Source of the DNA: Prunella strophiata
Taxonomy: Eukaryota; Chordata; Aves; Passeriformes; Prunellidae
Assembly: GCA_036583965.1 (NCBI GenBank)
Contig: JAZBQD010000019.1
Coordinates: 5,216,530-5,280,529, forward strand
Direction of reading: 5' to 3'
DNA: 64,000 bases
In this document: one piece after another, positions 1 through 9,669 of the stretch
Position numbering within the stretch: the first letter of the stretch is position 1
Layout: every line of letters begins with the position of its first letter
Program-made: the position numbers and the translations under genes
The notes under the pieces: model-generated
The model's input: only the letters and a program-made list of their open reading frames with translations
The model's database searches: none
Told to the model about the DNA's origin: nothing

Positions 1-110
1 ACACAGTTCCAACACAACATCCACAGACAGGGACACCTTCCACTGGACCAGGTTGCTCAAAATCCCATCCAACCTGGCCTTGAACACTTCCAGAAACACC
101 AAAACTCAAC
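1..110 (-). mobile_element. CR1 LINE fragment (3' region, antisense)
   Basis: The plus strand reads as the complement of a CR1 3' region, with CAGGGACACCTTCCACTGGA followed by CAGGTTGCTCAAAATCCCAT and CCAACCTGGCCTTGAACACT. The same word order occurs in the longer CR1 copy at 20463-21100. The element is cut by the window edge on one side and fades after about position 110, so its ends are approximate. It sits in the intron downstream of RTN1 exon 3, in the same transcriptional orientation as RTN1. Confidence 0.75.
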
Positions 111-580
111 AAACCCAACTCCTCTCCTCCTCCAAATATTTTTTTTTTTCATAAATGCATCCTGAAAATCTTTATCCTTATGCTTTTGAGAGGTGCAGGA
201 CCACATCCCTGATTGCACCACTTCCCTGGGACAAGGCAAGTAGTATTTAAAATAAAAGTAAGATGATTATTTGTTCCTCTTTATCCTCCAGATGCCTGAT
301 GTACAAATCAGCCTTTTGGTACTGGGGTTACTGCACCATCGTGTATCTATGCTTAAAACTAAAATGATTGCTGCTGGTATTTATTTGTTCCCTAGGAGGA
401 TGGGCAGGTCAGTGATGCTGTGTGGGTTGTCACAGGCATGCCAGCTCCCACCTGAGGGTGTCCTGTGCCAGCAGCTCCCTCTGCTCCACATTTCAAACCT
501 CTCCCCTGCACGGAACAGGTGCTTCTCCCTCCCCCTGCTCTCAGCAGCGCTGCAAACCCCAACACAACATCTGCATTTAC
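1..580 (-). other. RTN1: RTN1 intron 3, partial (acceptor-proximal part outside window)
   Basis: This is the start of the intron that follows exon 3, read on the minus strand. It opens with the donor GTAAATG (GT is the complement of 579-580). Apart from the CR1 piece at 1-110 I see no element in it. The remaining RTN1 exons, which encode the reticulon homology domain, and the alternative first exon of the short isoform RTN1-C are expected below position 1 and are not visible. Confidence 0.85.
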
Positions 581-1468
581 CTTTCTGCTTATTTAAAAAC
601 GGCAGTAGCAACGAAGCCAACGGACTTTTTTTGCCAAAGTCCTTGGAAGACACTTTGCTTTGGTTAACAACAGTTTCTTCAATGGGTTTCTTCAGTTTTA
701 CCCTTTCCTTCAGCTCCTCGGTGCTGACGGCAGAGGTCGGGGGCTCAGCGCCCGGTTTTGCTGCGACAAAGGAGCTTTTCAGGTAGGACGAGGACTCTGC
801 CAGGTTTTCCCTGTTCATCCTGCTCTCTGCCGCTTTACCGGCCTCGTACTCCGAGGCGTCAGCACGCGAGTTGTTCTCCTCCTTGATAATGTCCATGACC
901 TTGGGCTTCATCAGCGGCGAGTCCTGCTGCTCCCTCTTGGGGCTCTCCTCGGAGGCCGACGAGGCATCGCAGGACTCGATGATGAGCTCGCTGTCCAGCT
1001 CGGCCTCCCGCTCCTCCCGCAGGATGCTGTACTGGATGGAGGGCGAGGCGGGCGACGGCGGGGGCCCCCCGATGTGGCTGAAGGTCATGTAGCTGGAGTG
1101 CAGCACCTCCTCGGCGGCCAGCGGCTCCTCCGAGACCAGCTCGATCTCCGAGTCGCCGGACTCGGCGCTGCTGGCCTCGGCGTCGCCGTGCGGGGCGGCG
1201 GGAGCGCGGCCGGGCGCGGGGCGCTGCTCCCGCTGCTCCCGGTGCTCTTTCTGCTCTCTCTGCTCTTTCTGCTCTCTCTGCTCTTTCTGCTCTTTCTGCT
1301 CTTTCTGCTCTCTCTGCTCTCTCTGCTCTCTCTGCTCCCGGTGCTCCTCCCGCTGTTCCCGCTGCGCCTCCGCGGGCTCGAAGGAGAAGCTCTTGGCATC
1401 CCTGATGGCGCTGATGAGCTCGTCCTCCGACAGGCTGCCCTTGCCCTGCGACTCTGAGCCGGATGGTT
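581..1468 (-). CDS. RTN1: RTN1 exon 3 (isoform A N-terminal region)
   Basis: This internal coding exon encodes 295 full codons plus split codons at both ends. Reticulon-1 is an endoplasmic reticulum membrane-shaping protein enriched in neurons. This part is the cytosolic, low-complexity, acidic N-terminal extension of the long isoform, not the membrane domain. Recognisable RTN1 blocks, in exon residues, are SESQGKGSLSEDELISAI (4-21), EASSAESGDSEIELVSE (97-113), GGPPPSPASPSIQYSILR (133-150), EREAELDSELIIESCDAS (152-169) and the exon end FLNKQK (290-295), which precedes the reticulon homology domain in known RTN1. The acceptor is GGCAG before AACCATCC, and the donor is AAAG before GTAAAT. Length is 888 nt, phase 1 in and 1 out, so exon 2's last G plus AA gives a Glu codon. 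Residues 35-82 are an Arg/Lys-Glu-Gln repeat that differs from the mammalian sequence I remember. Upstream frames that continue into the intron are low-complexity artefacts. Confidence 0.96.
1221..1364 (-). repeat. Coding 9-bp repeat (REQ/KEQ) in RTN1 exon 3
   Basis: About 16 tandem three-residue units are read in frame in exon 3 (residues 35-82), mostly Arg-Glu-Gln and Lys-Glu-Gln with two Glu-His variants. The core sense-strand units are AGAGAGCAG and AAAGAGCAG, flanked by GC-richer CGGGAGCAG-type units. Outer units have diverged at third positions while the inner ones are nearly identical, as expected for recent slippage expansion in the core. The encoded segment is highly charged and likely forms a helix or stays disordered. 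The frame is preserved. Confidence 0.93.
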
Positions 1469-1481
1469 CTGCCGTGCAGGA

Positions 1482-1728
1482 GGAAAAAAACAAGAAAAAA
1501 CAAAAAAAAAAAAACCCAAAAAAAAAAAAAACCAAACAAACAAATAAACCAACAAAAAAAAAACCCAAAAAAAAAAAAAAAAAAAAAAAAACCAAACAAA
1601 AAACCAAACAAAAAACCCAAAAAAAAAAAAAACCCAAACAAAAAAACAAAAAACAAAAAAAAAAAAAACCAAACAAAAAACCCAAACAAAAAAAAAAAAA
1701 AACAAAAAAAAAAAAAAGAAAAAAAAAA

Positions 1729-1759
<31 letters not shown>

Positions 1760-2103
1760 CAAAACAAAAAACCCAAACAAAAAAACAAAACAAAACAAAA
1801 AAACCAAACAAAAAAACAAAAAAAAAACCCAAACAAAAAAACAAAACAAAACAAAAACCCAAAAAAAAAAAAAAAACAAAAAAACAAACAAAAAACCCAA
1901 ACAAACAAACAAAAAAAAAAAAAACAAAAAACAAAAAAAAAAAAACAAACAAAAAAACAAAAAAAAAAAAAAACAAACAAAAAAAAAACCAAACAAAAAA
2001 ACCAAAAAAAAAAAAAAACAAAACAAAACAAAAACCCAAAAAAAAAAAAAAAACAAAAAAAAAACCCAAAAAAAAAAAAAAAAAACAAACAAAAAACCAA
2101 ACA

Positions 2104-2135
<32 letters not shown>

Positions 2136-2424
2136 AACAAAAAAAAAAAAAACAAAAAAAAAACCCAAACAAAAAAACAAAAAAAAAAAAAACCACCAAA
2201 AAAAAAAAAACCCAAACAAAAAAACAAAACAAAAACCCAAAAAAAAAAAAAACAAAAAAACCAAACAAAAAAACCAAACAAAAAACCAAACAAAAAACCC
2301 AAACAAAAAAAAAAAAACAAAAAAAAAACCCAAACAAAAAAAAAAAAAACAAAACAAAAAAACCAAACAAAAAACCCAAACAAAAAACCAAACAAAAAAA
2401 AAAAAACCCAAAAAAAAAAAAACC

Positions 2425-2455
<31 letters not shown>

Positions 2456-3627
2456 AACCCAAACAAAAAAACAAAAAAAAAACCCAAAAAAAAAAAAAAA
2501 AACAAACAAAAAACCAAAACAAAAAAACAAACAAACAAACAAAAAAACCAAAAAAAAAAAAAACAAAAAAAAAACCCAAACAAAAAAACAAAAAAAAAAA
2601 AACCACCAAAAAAAAAAAAACCCAAACAAAAAAAAAAAAACAAACAAAAAACCCAAAAAAAAAAAAAACAAAAAAACCCAAACAAAAAAACCAAAACAAA
2701 AAACCAAAACAAAAAACCCAAACAAAAAAAACAAAACAAAAAACCCAAACAAAAAAACAAAAAAACAAAAAAAAAAAAAACAAACAAAAAACCAAAACAA
2801 AAAACCCAAAAAAAAAAAAAACCCAAACAAAAAAACAAAAAAAAAAAAACCAAACAAAAAACCAAAACAAAAAACCCAAACAAAAAAACAAACAAAAAAC
2901 CCAAACAAAAAAACAAAAAAACAAAAAAAAAACCCAAACAAAAAAACAAAAAAACAAAAAAACAAAAAAAAAAAAAAAACAAACAAAAAACCCAAACAAA
3001 AAAAAAAAAACCAAAACAAAAAAACCAAAACAAAAAACCCAAACAAAAAAACAAAAAACAAAAAAAAAACCCAAAAAAAAAAAAACCCAAACAAAAAAAC
3101 AAAAAACCCAAACAAAAAAACAAAAAAAAAACCAAACAAAAAACCAAAACAAAAAACCCAAAAAAAAAAAAAACCAAAACAAAAAACCCAAAAAAAAAAA
3201 AAAAAACCCAAAAAAAAAAAAAAAACAAAAAACCCAAAAAAAACCAAAAAAAAAAAAACAAACAAAAAAAAAAAAACAAACAAAAAAAAAAAAACAAAAA
3301 ACAAAAAAAAAAAAACCCAAACAAAAAAACCAAAAAAAAAAAAAACACAAAAAAACCAAAAAAAAAAAAAAAAAAACCCAAACAAAAAAACAAAAAACCC
3401 AAACAAAAAAAAAAAAACAAAAAAAAAAAAACAAACAAAAAACCAAAACAAAAAACCCAAAAAAAAAAAAAAAAAAATCCCCTAAAACAAAAACAAAAAC
3501 AAACCAAAAAAACCCCGAAAAAAAAAACCGCAAAAACCCACAAAAAACAAAATACAAGCATCAAAAACAAAACAACAACAACAACAAGAAGAAAAAAAAA
3601 AAACAAACAAAAAAGAGGAAAAAAAAT
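1482..3627 (+). repeat. A/C low-complexity array next to RTN1 exon 3 acceptor
   Basis: About 2.1 kb consists almost only of A runs broken by C, CC and CCC, with recurring words such as CCCAAACAAAAAAAC, CCAAAACAAAAAACCC and AAAACAAAAC. By eye, positions 1546-3477 contain only two bases that are neither A nor C (G at 1718 and 2443). No fixed period is evident; it looks like many rounds of slippage and short duplication of a poly(A)/CCCAAAC seed. From 3479 to 3627 it decays into A-rich sequence with some G and T. In the RTN1 pre-mRNA it reads as U with G, GG and GGG. Long homopolymers mean the assembled length may be inaccurate. Confidence 0.95.
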
Positions 3628-4250
3628 TAATAAGCTTATTTTCTAGCATCTTACATTTTTTATCTAATTCTATACTATAATTATATAATACTATACAATA
3701 ATATAATACTATAATTAATACTGTAATACAATACTATAATTTTACAATTATATATAATGATAATAAAATATACATGCTCTATTTTATGTAATAATACAAT
3801 TATATATATAATCATAAAATATACATTATATATTTTATATAATTATATATATAATTAATACTATTTTTATTTAATTATACAACACTACCCAAACCCACTA
3901 AAATAAAAACAAAACCAAACACAAAAAACTAACCTCTACCCTAAAACCTCCATCTTACTTTATAAATATTACTATATTCTAAAACCTTAAACTCTAAGTT
4001 TTCTACTATATAATTTAACTATATATAGTTAAATATGATAGTTAACTATATATAGTTTATTTTCTACTATATAATATTACACACTTCTATTCAAACTACA
4101 CAACTATAATCTTAATTTTATCACTCAATTTTAACACCCTTCCCCATAACCTCAAATCAAATACAATAGTCTCTTAAAACTTGATACCTATCAACATAAA
4201 AAAAAATCTAAAATTCTCAATAACCAAAATTCCAACAATTTCCAATAGAT
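3628..4250. other. AT-rich block with extreme strand asymmetry (G-poor on plus)
   Basis: A count by eye over 3661-4240 gives about 98 C but only 11 G on the plus strand; the rest is A or T, with many TATATA stretches. No CG dinucleotide was noticed. The composition returns to normal abruptly near 4250. It directly continues the A/C array, so together they form about 2.75 kb depleted of C on the RTN1 sense strand. It could be an old minus-strand LTR or other insertion with a G-over-C skewed sense strand, or sequence shaped by long-term C loss. I do not recognise the family. Confidence 0.8.
3999..4075. repeat. 61-bp spaced direct repeat with AT palindromes
   Basis: TTTTCTACTATATAAT occurs at 3999-4014 and again at 4060-4075. 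Between and overlapping these are TTTAACTATATATAGTTAAA (4014-4033), a perfect 20-bp palindrome, and AACTATATATAGTT (4044-4057), a perfect 14-bp palindrome. This looks like a local duplication inside the AT-rich block and could extrude as small cruciforms. Confidence 0.85.
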
Positions 4251-7200
4251 TTCACAGCAGCACATATCCCTTTAGCAGGGCTGGGAGCACAGGCACAAAG
4301 TCTCCCTGTCTGGGATAACTCACAGTAATAACAGCTTGACCTTCTAGAGCATCTCCCATGCAGGTACTCCTTATAAAAAAAGAATTATTGGCTGAAGAAA
4401 AAGCTGAGGTACAAGGCAATGCTGGTCACTGCTTGACCAGTGGCTCAAAAATGTGGTTTTCACCAGGAAAATTCACAGTCAAGAGGAGCATGGGCTCAGG
4501 ACACACATGACAGCATCAGACTGTTCATCTGTTCTGGGGACAAATACACACATGGGGCTGGTGGGTTCTGCTGGTCCTAACAACCCATGTGTAGTTACCT
4601 GTAGTTTTGCCAAATTTTAACTTTCAGGTGTGGAAAATTTAAGATCAGAAACTTTTCTCTCTCTTTTTTTTTTTTTTTTTTTTTCTTTCTTTTTCTGGTT
4701 TGTTGACTAGTTGGTTTTTAAAATTAATTTGGGGTTTGTTTTTTTTCTCAGGGTGTGGGTGGTGAATTCTCTCTGCTTTTGGCTTAGTTGGATCCAAGAA
4801 TGAAACTCATTTTTTTACTGTAATTCTTAATATCATTATGAACTATATTAAAAAACAATGACTATCTTATCACCCAAAATTGCAAAAAAACCAAAAATAT
4901 TAACAACCTAGTCTTCAATTTCTGACTGCAATTCCCCAGTCACATCAATGCAGCCATCAAGCACACATGGAAATTTGTCCTCTGGGATCCTGAGTGTTCA
5001 TTCCCTAATTTAAAGTCTTTATTAATGTGATGGGGTCACTAAGTGGCACTGCAGGTTGTGAGGAGTCAAGAATGCCTCCAGGACAATAAATCCCCAAGTA
5101 TTTATTTTAAAAATATTCTTATATTATATTTGATATCATAAAATATTATTATATTTATTTTATGCTGGCTCTCCTGCAGCAGATGCTGGTGAGGTCCATG
5201 ACAGGCCAGTGCCTGCAGGTATCCACAGGGCTGGGTGCCACAGCTGAGTGGAGGAAGGTTTCCAGCCCTGTGGTTGCAGATGACACAAAAATGTCCTTCT
5301 GCCCCCCAGGTTGTTGCACAGACAGGATTGAGGTGCTGCTGCTGTTACACCACGCTCCTGTCTGGATGCTGGGAATTTTCTGGTGCATTGGGAGCTCGGG
5401 CATCCTGCTCTGGCTGCAGGAAGCTGCTCTGCTCTCCTGCATCACCACTTGTGAGTGTTTTCTCCCTGAACCCAGCACCAGTCCAAGCAGGCATGTGACT
5501 CCCAGCCCTGGCAGCTCAGCAACTCTCTGTCCCTGGGCTTCACCCACTCCTCCCAGCCCTGGCATTCACCTGGTGAATAAAACAGCCCTTTGTGGCCAGC
5601 AGCAGGGTGTCACATTCACTGCTGGCACTGGGAGGGGGATAAATGCCCACGGCCTTTCAGTGCCACTGCAGAGCAGACAGACCCTGTCTTCCTCCCCCAG
5701 AAAGATGAGGGCCAGAGATTAAAAGCAAAATGTTTTCAAAAGTCTTGATCCAAGCAGGGGGTGACTGGCAGCTTTGCCAGAATGCTTGAGAGGTACCCAG
5801 GAGCCATGACTTTGCTGGGTCACTGAGTGGGAATAGCCAGGGCAGGTTTTAAATTTCTTCATCACTTATGAATGTGGGGTCTGGGCATGGAAATTCCCAG
5901 CTGCAGGAAAGGGGGGAAAATCCAGTGGAAACACCCTTTGGGAGCCAGCCTCTAGAAGAAGATGCCTTCTTTGCTTAACATGATGGATAAGGAGTTTTTA
6001 TGGGATACAGGTACCCAGCATTTCCAGGGCAGCCTTGAACAATCTCCAGGACTGAATAAGTAACAGTGCCTGAAGTCCTTAATTACCTTGTAGCAAAAAG
6101 TGTAAATCAATGAACAGTGGCACATCTCAGGAGCAGTGTGTGATTTCACTCAGTCAAATAAAAGAAGAAAAATGTGGCTCTAAAGTCTGTTCATTAAAGT
6201 TTCTGGCTGATACAGGCAGAATAAATTCACAGCTGTGGTGGACTCTGTCTCCTTTTCCTATGTGGAGGTGCACAAATGCTCCCTCACTTTTCTGTAGGAA
6301 CCAAATATTTCTCCAAGGACAGGTATTAATGTATTAGTGTGGGTGCCAGACTGCCTTTTTAAGGAAATTCTAGGTTTGTTTGTTTGTTTATTTGTTTGTT
6401 TGGGTTTTTTGGTTGTTTTTTTTTTAATGCTTCTAAGTTAAATGGAAGCAATGGGAGTTTCAGCTTGGGGATGTTCTTTGTCAAATGTTCATTGTTAAAG
6501 GATTTTGATCTGGGACACTGAAATTTAATTTTCAGTCAAAAAATTCAAAAATTCTGTTTTCTGTCACAGAACTTTAGTCCTTTTTAAAGGACTATGCTAC
6601 TTTTGTATTTTGGCAGTGTATAATAGGGGAAATGAGGAATAGATATTATGCACTACTGCAGTAATCAGACAGTAGGAAAATGTGTAAACATGGGGTTTTG
6701 GTAACCCCACAATAATCAATCAGGAGTCTTTTAAAGAGACTGGCCCTTTGTCCCTCCAGTTCCCTCTGTAAATGAGGTGACAGCATTTCCCTCCTCAGCA
6801 CTTTATAAAGCAGCACTTTGACATGAAAACACCACTGATTTTTAACAATTTAACCTTATTTTCTGCAGGGGCAAAGAGACGCTAAACCAGCCACTAAAAT
6901 TTTCATAATCTCAATCCAGTCAGTTGCATTGCCCTGATCCCACACCCCTCATTTCCCTTGGGGAATCAGGGCAGCCAGGGGGACCAAGAGACCCACAAAG
7001 CACCAGGATCCAGCTCAAACCATGGCCTAGAGGAAGGTACCCCAGCAATGCCCACAGGGACACTGCTTCCCCTGGAGGAGAGATCCCTGAGGACTGGGCT
7101 CAGGATCCCTTTCCATGCAGCAAGGGCAGCCCATCCTGAGCAGTGTGTTGTGATGGGGAGCACAGTGTGCCTCCCCCTTCACTTTGGAAACACAAATTGG

Positions 7201-7369
7201 TGCCAGAGGAGAGCACAAGCACCTCCAGCCATGGAGACTTTCAGTGTCCGCCCACACCCCGTTACACTCACCCCAAAAATCTATGGTAATTCTCCAAAGT
7301 GCAGGGTACAACTGCAACCACTTCTTGAGTAGCAAAACCCTCAGTGCCCTGCACCAACACCAGCCTTAC
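4251..7369. other. Non-coding remainder of RTN1 intron 2
   Basis: This is ordinary intronic sequence. A poly(T) run sits at about 4664-4684, and a T/G low-complexity stretch (GTTTGTTTGTTTATTTGTTT and onward) at about 6374-6425 resembles the complement of the A/C arrays. The interval 5160-5720 is GC-richer but shows no splice-flanked or conserved reading frame. I see no recognisable mobile element boundary. Confidence 0.6.
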
Positions 7370-8107
7370 CTGTGCCAGAGGAGGGTGGTGTGACAGATCC
7401 TGGGCTGTCATCCTCTGGCTCTGACACCGTCACCGTTGGCACCACCTCATGGCTCGGCTTCAGGCCGGTGTCGGGCTGAGTCGGGCTCGGCTCTTTGCTG
7501 GCAGCTTCCTTGGTGCTTTCTGTCTCAGTGAGTGTGATCTTGACAGGGGTTGTAGCCACAGAGGGACTGTGCTGACCCCCAGGCTTTCTGTCTTCCAGCA
7601 GGTCTTGTTCCTTGGTTGCCTTTGTGCTCTCCGAAGGCGTCCGTGGAGGTTCGGCGGCGTGGCTGGATCCCACTGGTGTTCCCCGGTACTTGTCACTAAG
7701 GCCTGGGCTCTCATCTTCTGAGTCAGAGTCAAGTTTCTCTTGGTACTTTATTTCTTCTGATCTACTCATGTCCATGTATTTGTAAGCTTCTACTTTCATG
7801 GGATCTGCTAAGGTTTTGTCGACTTCAGTAGACTCTGCAGGAGTCATCTCTATTCCCGAGTCTGAGCTAAACAAGCCACGCGACTCAAACCCAGTCACGT
7901 CTTGAACAGGATGGCCCAGAGCATTGAACCCCTCCGTGCTGCCTGAGCAGGGAATGGGGGTGTTTTCCTGCTGATAGATGCCTGTGAAATAGGTGGAGTC
8001 CCGTGGGGTGGTGTAGTGGACATCAGAGATCAGGGAGGTGTAGAAGGAGTTGTCCCCTCCGTTGGCAGTGGAGCCGTAGTCGAAGAGATGTGATGAGCTT
8101 GTGACAC
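7370..8107 (-). CDS. RTN1: RTN1 exon 2 (isoform A N-terminal region)
   Basis: This internal coding exon encodes 245 full codons plus split codons at both ends (738 nt, phase 1 in and 1 out). It belongs to the long N-terminal extension of reticulon-1 isoform A, a cytosolic disordered region of an endoplasmic reticulum protein. RTN1 hallmarks, in exon residues, are FYTSLISDVHY (21-31), PRDSTYFTGIYQQEN (34-48), ESRGLFSSDSGIEMTPAE (74-91), EAYKYMD (106-112), TTPVKITLTE (185-194) and VPTVTVSEPEDDSPGS (222-237). The end PPSSGT followed by a split Glu codon joins exon 3. The acceptor is TTTGCTTCAG before GTGTCACAAG; a good branch-point match CTTAC has its A at 8141, 34 nt upstream. The donor is GGCACAG|GTAAGG. 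The stretch between residues 113 and 180 is the least like mammalian RTN1. The exon is Ser/Thr/Pro/Glu-rich with no membrane segment. Confidence 0.96.
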
Positions 8108-9040
8108 CTGAAGCAAACACACAAAAACACAGAGGCACAGTAAGACACAAGTGCCTGCAGGATTTCTGCACCAAGCTTTCTGCAAAGCCATGCTCACCCC
8201 CTGCTGAGTTTAGATTTGGTTTGTGAACCAGACTTGACTTTGCTTACACAAGCTCTTGGGGACTGTCTCTTCCTATACCTTTGGGCAATATAGTGGCACA
8301 TCTGTCACACGAGGCTTCCAGCTGCTGTTCCATCCTAAAATAGCTATAAGGATCCTGATAGTAACTCAGCATTCCTGGCCAATGTTTGCCCAGCCTGTAA
8401 ATAAAAACTTTCTGTGATTGCAACCTCGCAATCCAACCCAGGGGCTCAGCATCCCATATCCTTAAAAGAAATATCCTAATGTCCAATACTAAACCAATAT
8501 TTCTTTTTAAATACATAGAACTGGAGGAATTTCATCCTAAGGAAACTTTTCATTATGAAAAAAATCTGCTGGACTGAAATTGAGAGGGCAAGTTGGCAAG
8601 CAGATTTAGATAACATTTTCTCTTAAAATTCTCTAAAATTTTCTCTTAAAATTTCTCTAAATTTGTGAAACACCAAGGCAGAGACTCAACATCCTCATTT
8701 AGTGATTTCCACGTGTTCAGAAAGCTGTAGCCCGTGTGCATCATCTAGAAATCACGCTGGCATGAAGGTGGTTAAACCCATGCATCATTTTCATGCCTCT
8801 AATTCCCTCTGCCACGCTCTCAGCTCCTCGGGATGATGCTAATCAAATTAGAAACGGCGGCCACTCTCCCTGTGCAGCATCCACACAAAGCACAGCTCGA
8901 GGACAGGAACAGAGAGATCCCCCACCAGGGAGGGGAGAGAGGATTCCTGCGGGGGCTGAGGGAATGGGGAGAGGAGGAGCAAAGCTGATGTGTGCAGGAG
9001 CTGGTGCCCATGGGAGGGAGCAGCCTGTTAACCCCTCGTG
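8108..9040. other. Intron 1 spacer
   Basis: No gene or complete mobile element was seen. A short tandem duplication of a TTCTCTTAAAATT-like word lies at about 8619-8663, with TTCTCTTAAAATT spaced by CTCTAAAATT. Confidence 0.5.
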
Positions 9041-9044
9041 TGCT

Positions 9045-9665
9045 TGTAAAAAGTGCATGTTATATGGCTCTACACAGATATTTATTATACATATTGTATT
9101 GATTAGTAGTGTTGTATTAATATTTTTAATAGTATGGTAACTATATTTTTATGGTTAAGTTGTATTTTTTTAGTTAGGATAAAAAAAACCATGTATGTGA
9201 GATTTTTTAAGAAAGGAAAGGAGGGGTTGGCATATAGGTACCAGCCACAGAATGTGTAAATCTTTCAGAGAAGAAAGAATTTATGACTCTTATCAGAAGG
9301 GACCAAATTCTTCCTGTGTTGCTGAGTCTGCATGGCACCAAGGGATTAGGGAAATAAAAATGTCAAAAACCAGATGAAATCCTTTGTTTTGAATGGAATT
9401 TATGCATCATGCATGGGGTATATGAATATGCAACAGGTTATTGCTTTTAAGGGTTAATCCTCTGTTAATGGGTGTGCTTTGGGGGCTTGATTGGCCCAGG
9501 AGGGCACCCGAACTGGTTTGTAACTCTTTGTTCTTATTGTCTCGTATTGTCCTAATCTAAACTGTTCAAATTTTATTTACTCTAATTATATTACTATTTT
9601 TATAACCATCTTATTTCTATTAAACTTTTAAAATTTGAGAAAACAAGTGACTGGCGTTTTTCACA
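9045..9665 (+). mobile_element. Solo LTR, family B copy 1
   Basis: The 621-bp element begins TGTAAAAAGTGCATGTTATA and ends GGCGTTTTTCACA, giving the TG...CA ends and short inverted termini (TGTGAAAA/TTTTCACA in the family) of a retroviral LTR. It is flanked by TGCT at 9041-9044 and 9666-9669, a 4-bp target duplication. Two further copies at 39355 and 40819 define the ends. There is no internal retroviral sequence on either side, so it is a solo LTR. Orientation is inferred from ATTAAA close to the right end and is less certain than the boundaries. Confidence 0.85.
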
Positions 9666-9669
9666 TGCT

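Larger units (their letters stand above)
1469..7369 (-). other. RTN1: RTN1 intron 2 (complete)
   Basis: The intron is bounded by donor G|GTAAGG (GT is the complement of 7368-7369) and acceptor GGCAG (AG is the complement of 1469-1470). Both flanking exons are phase 1, so splicing joins the split Glu codon. From the acceptor side it holds the A/C array, an AT-rich G-poor block, then ordinary AT-rich non-coding sequence. I see no alternative exon that can be supported. Confidence 0.93.

Noticed and set aside
1482..3480. Interstitial telomere sequence, from many GGGTTT words on the minus strand
   Set aside because: The vertebrate telomere unit TTAGGG is absent; the spacing is irregular and dominated by long T runs.
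381..3630. Very long open frames on both strands across the A/C array (Phe/Leu-rich on minus, Lys/Asn/Gln-rich on plus)
   Set aside because: They exist only because a two-letter A/C sequence has no stop codons. The minus frame merges real RTN1 exon 3 with intron across a clear acceptor site.
3628..4250. G-to-A hypermutated retroviral sequence
   Set aside because: The skew also removes G from simple repeats, no parent sequence is available to show directed changes, and birds are not known to carry APOBEC3.
5155..5722. Possible protein-coding gene in GC-richer part of intron 2
   Set aside because: Frames are short on both strands, with no familiar domain and no convincing splice sites or promoter.
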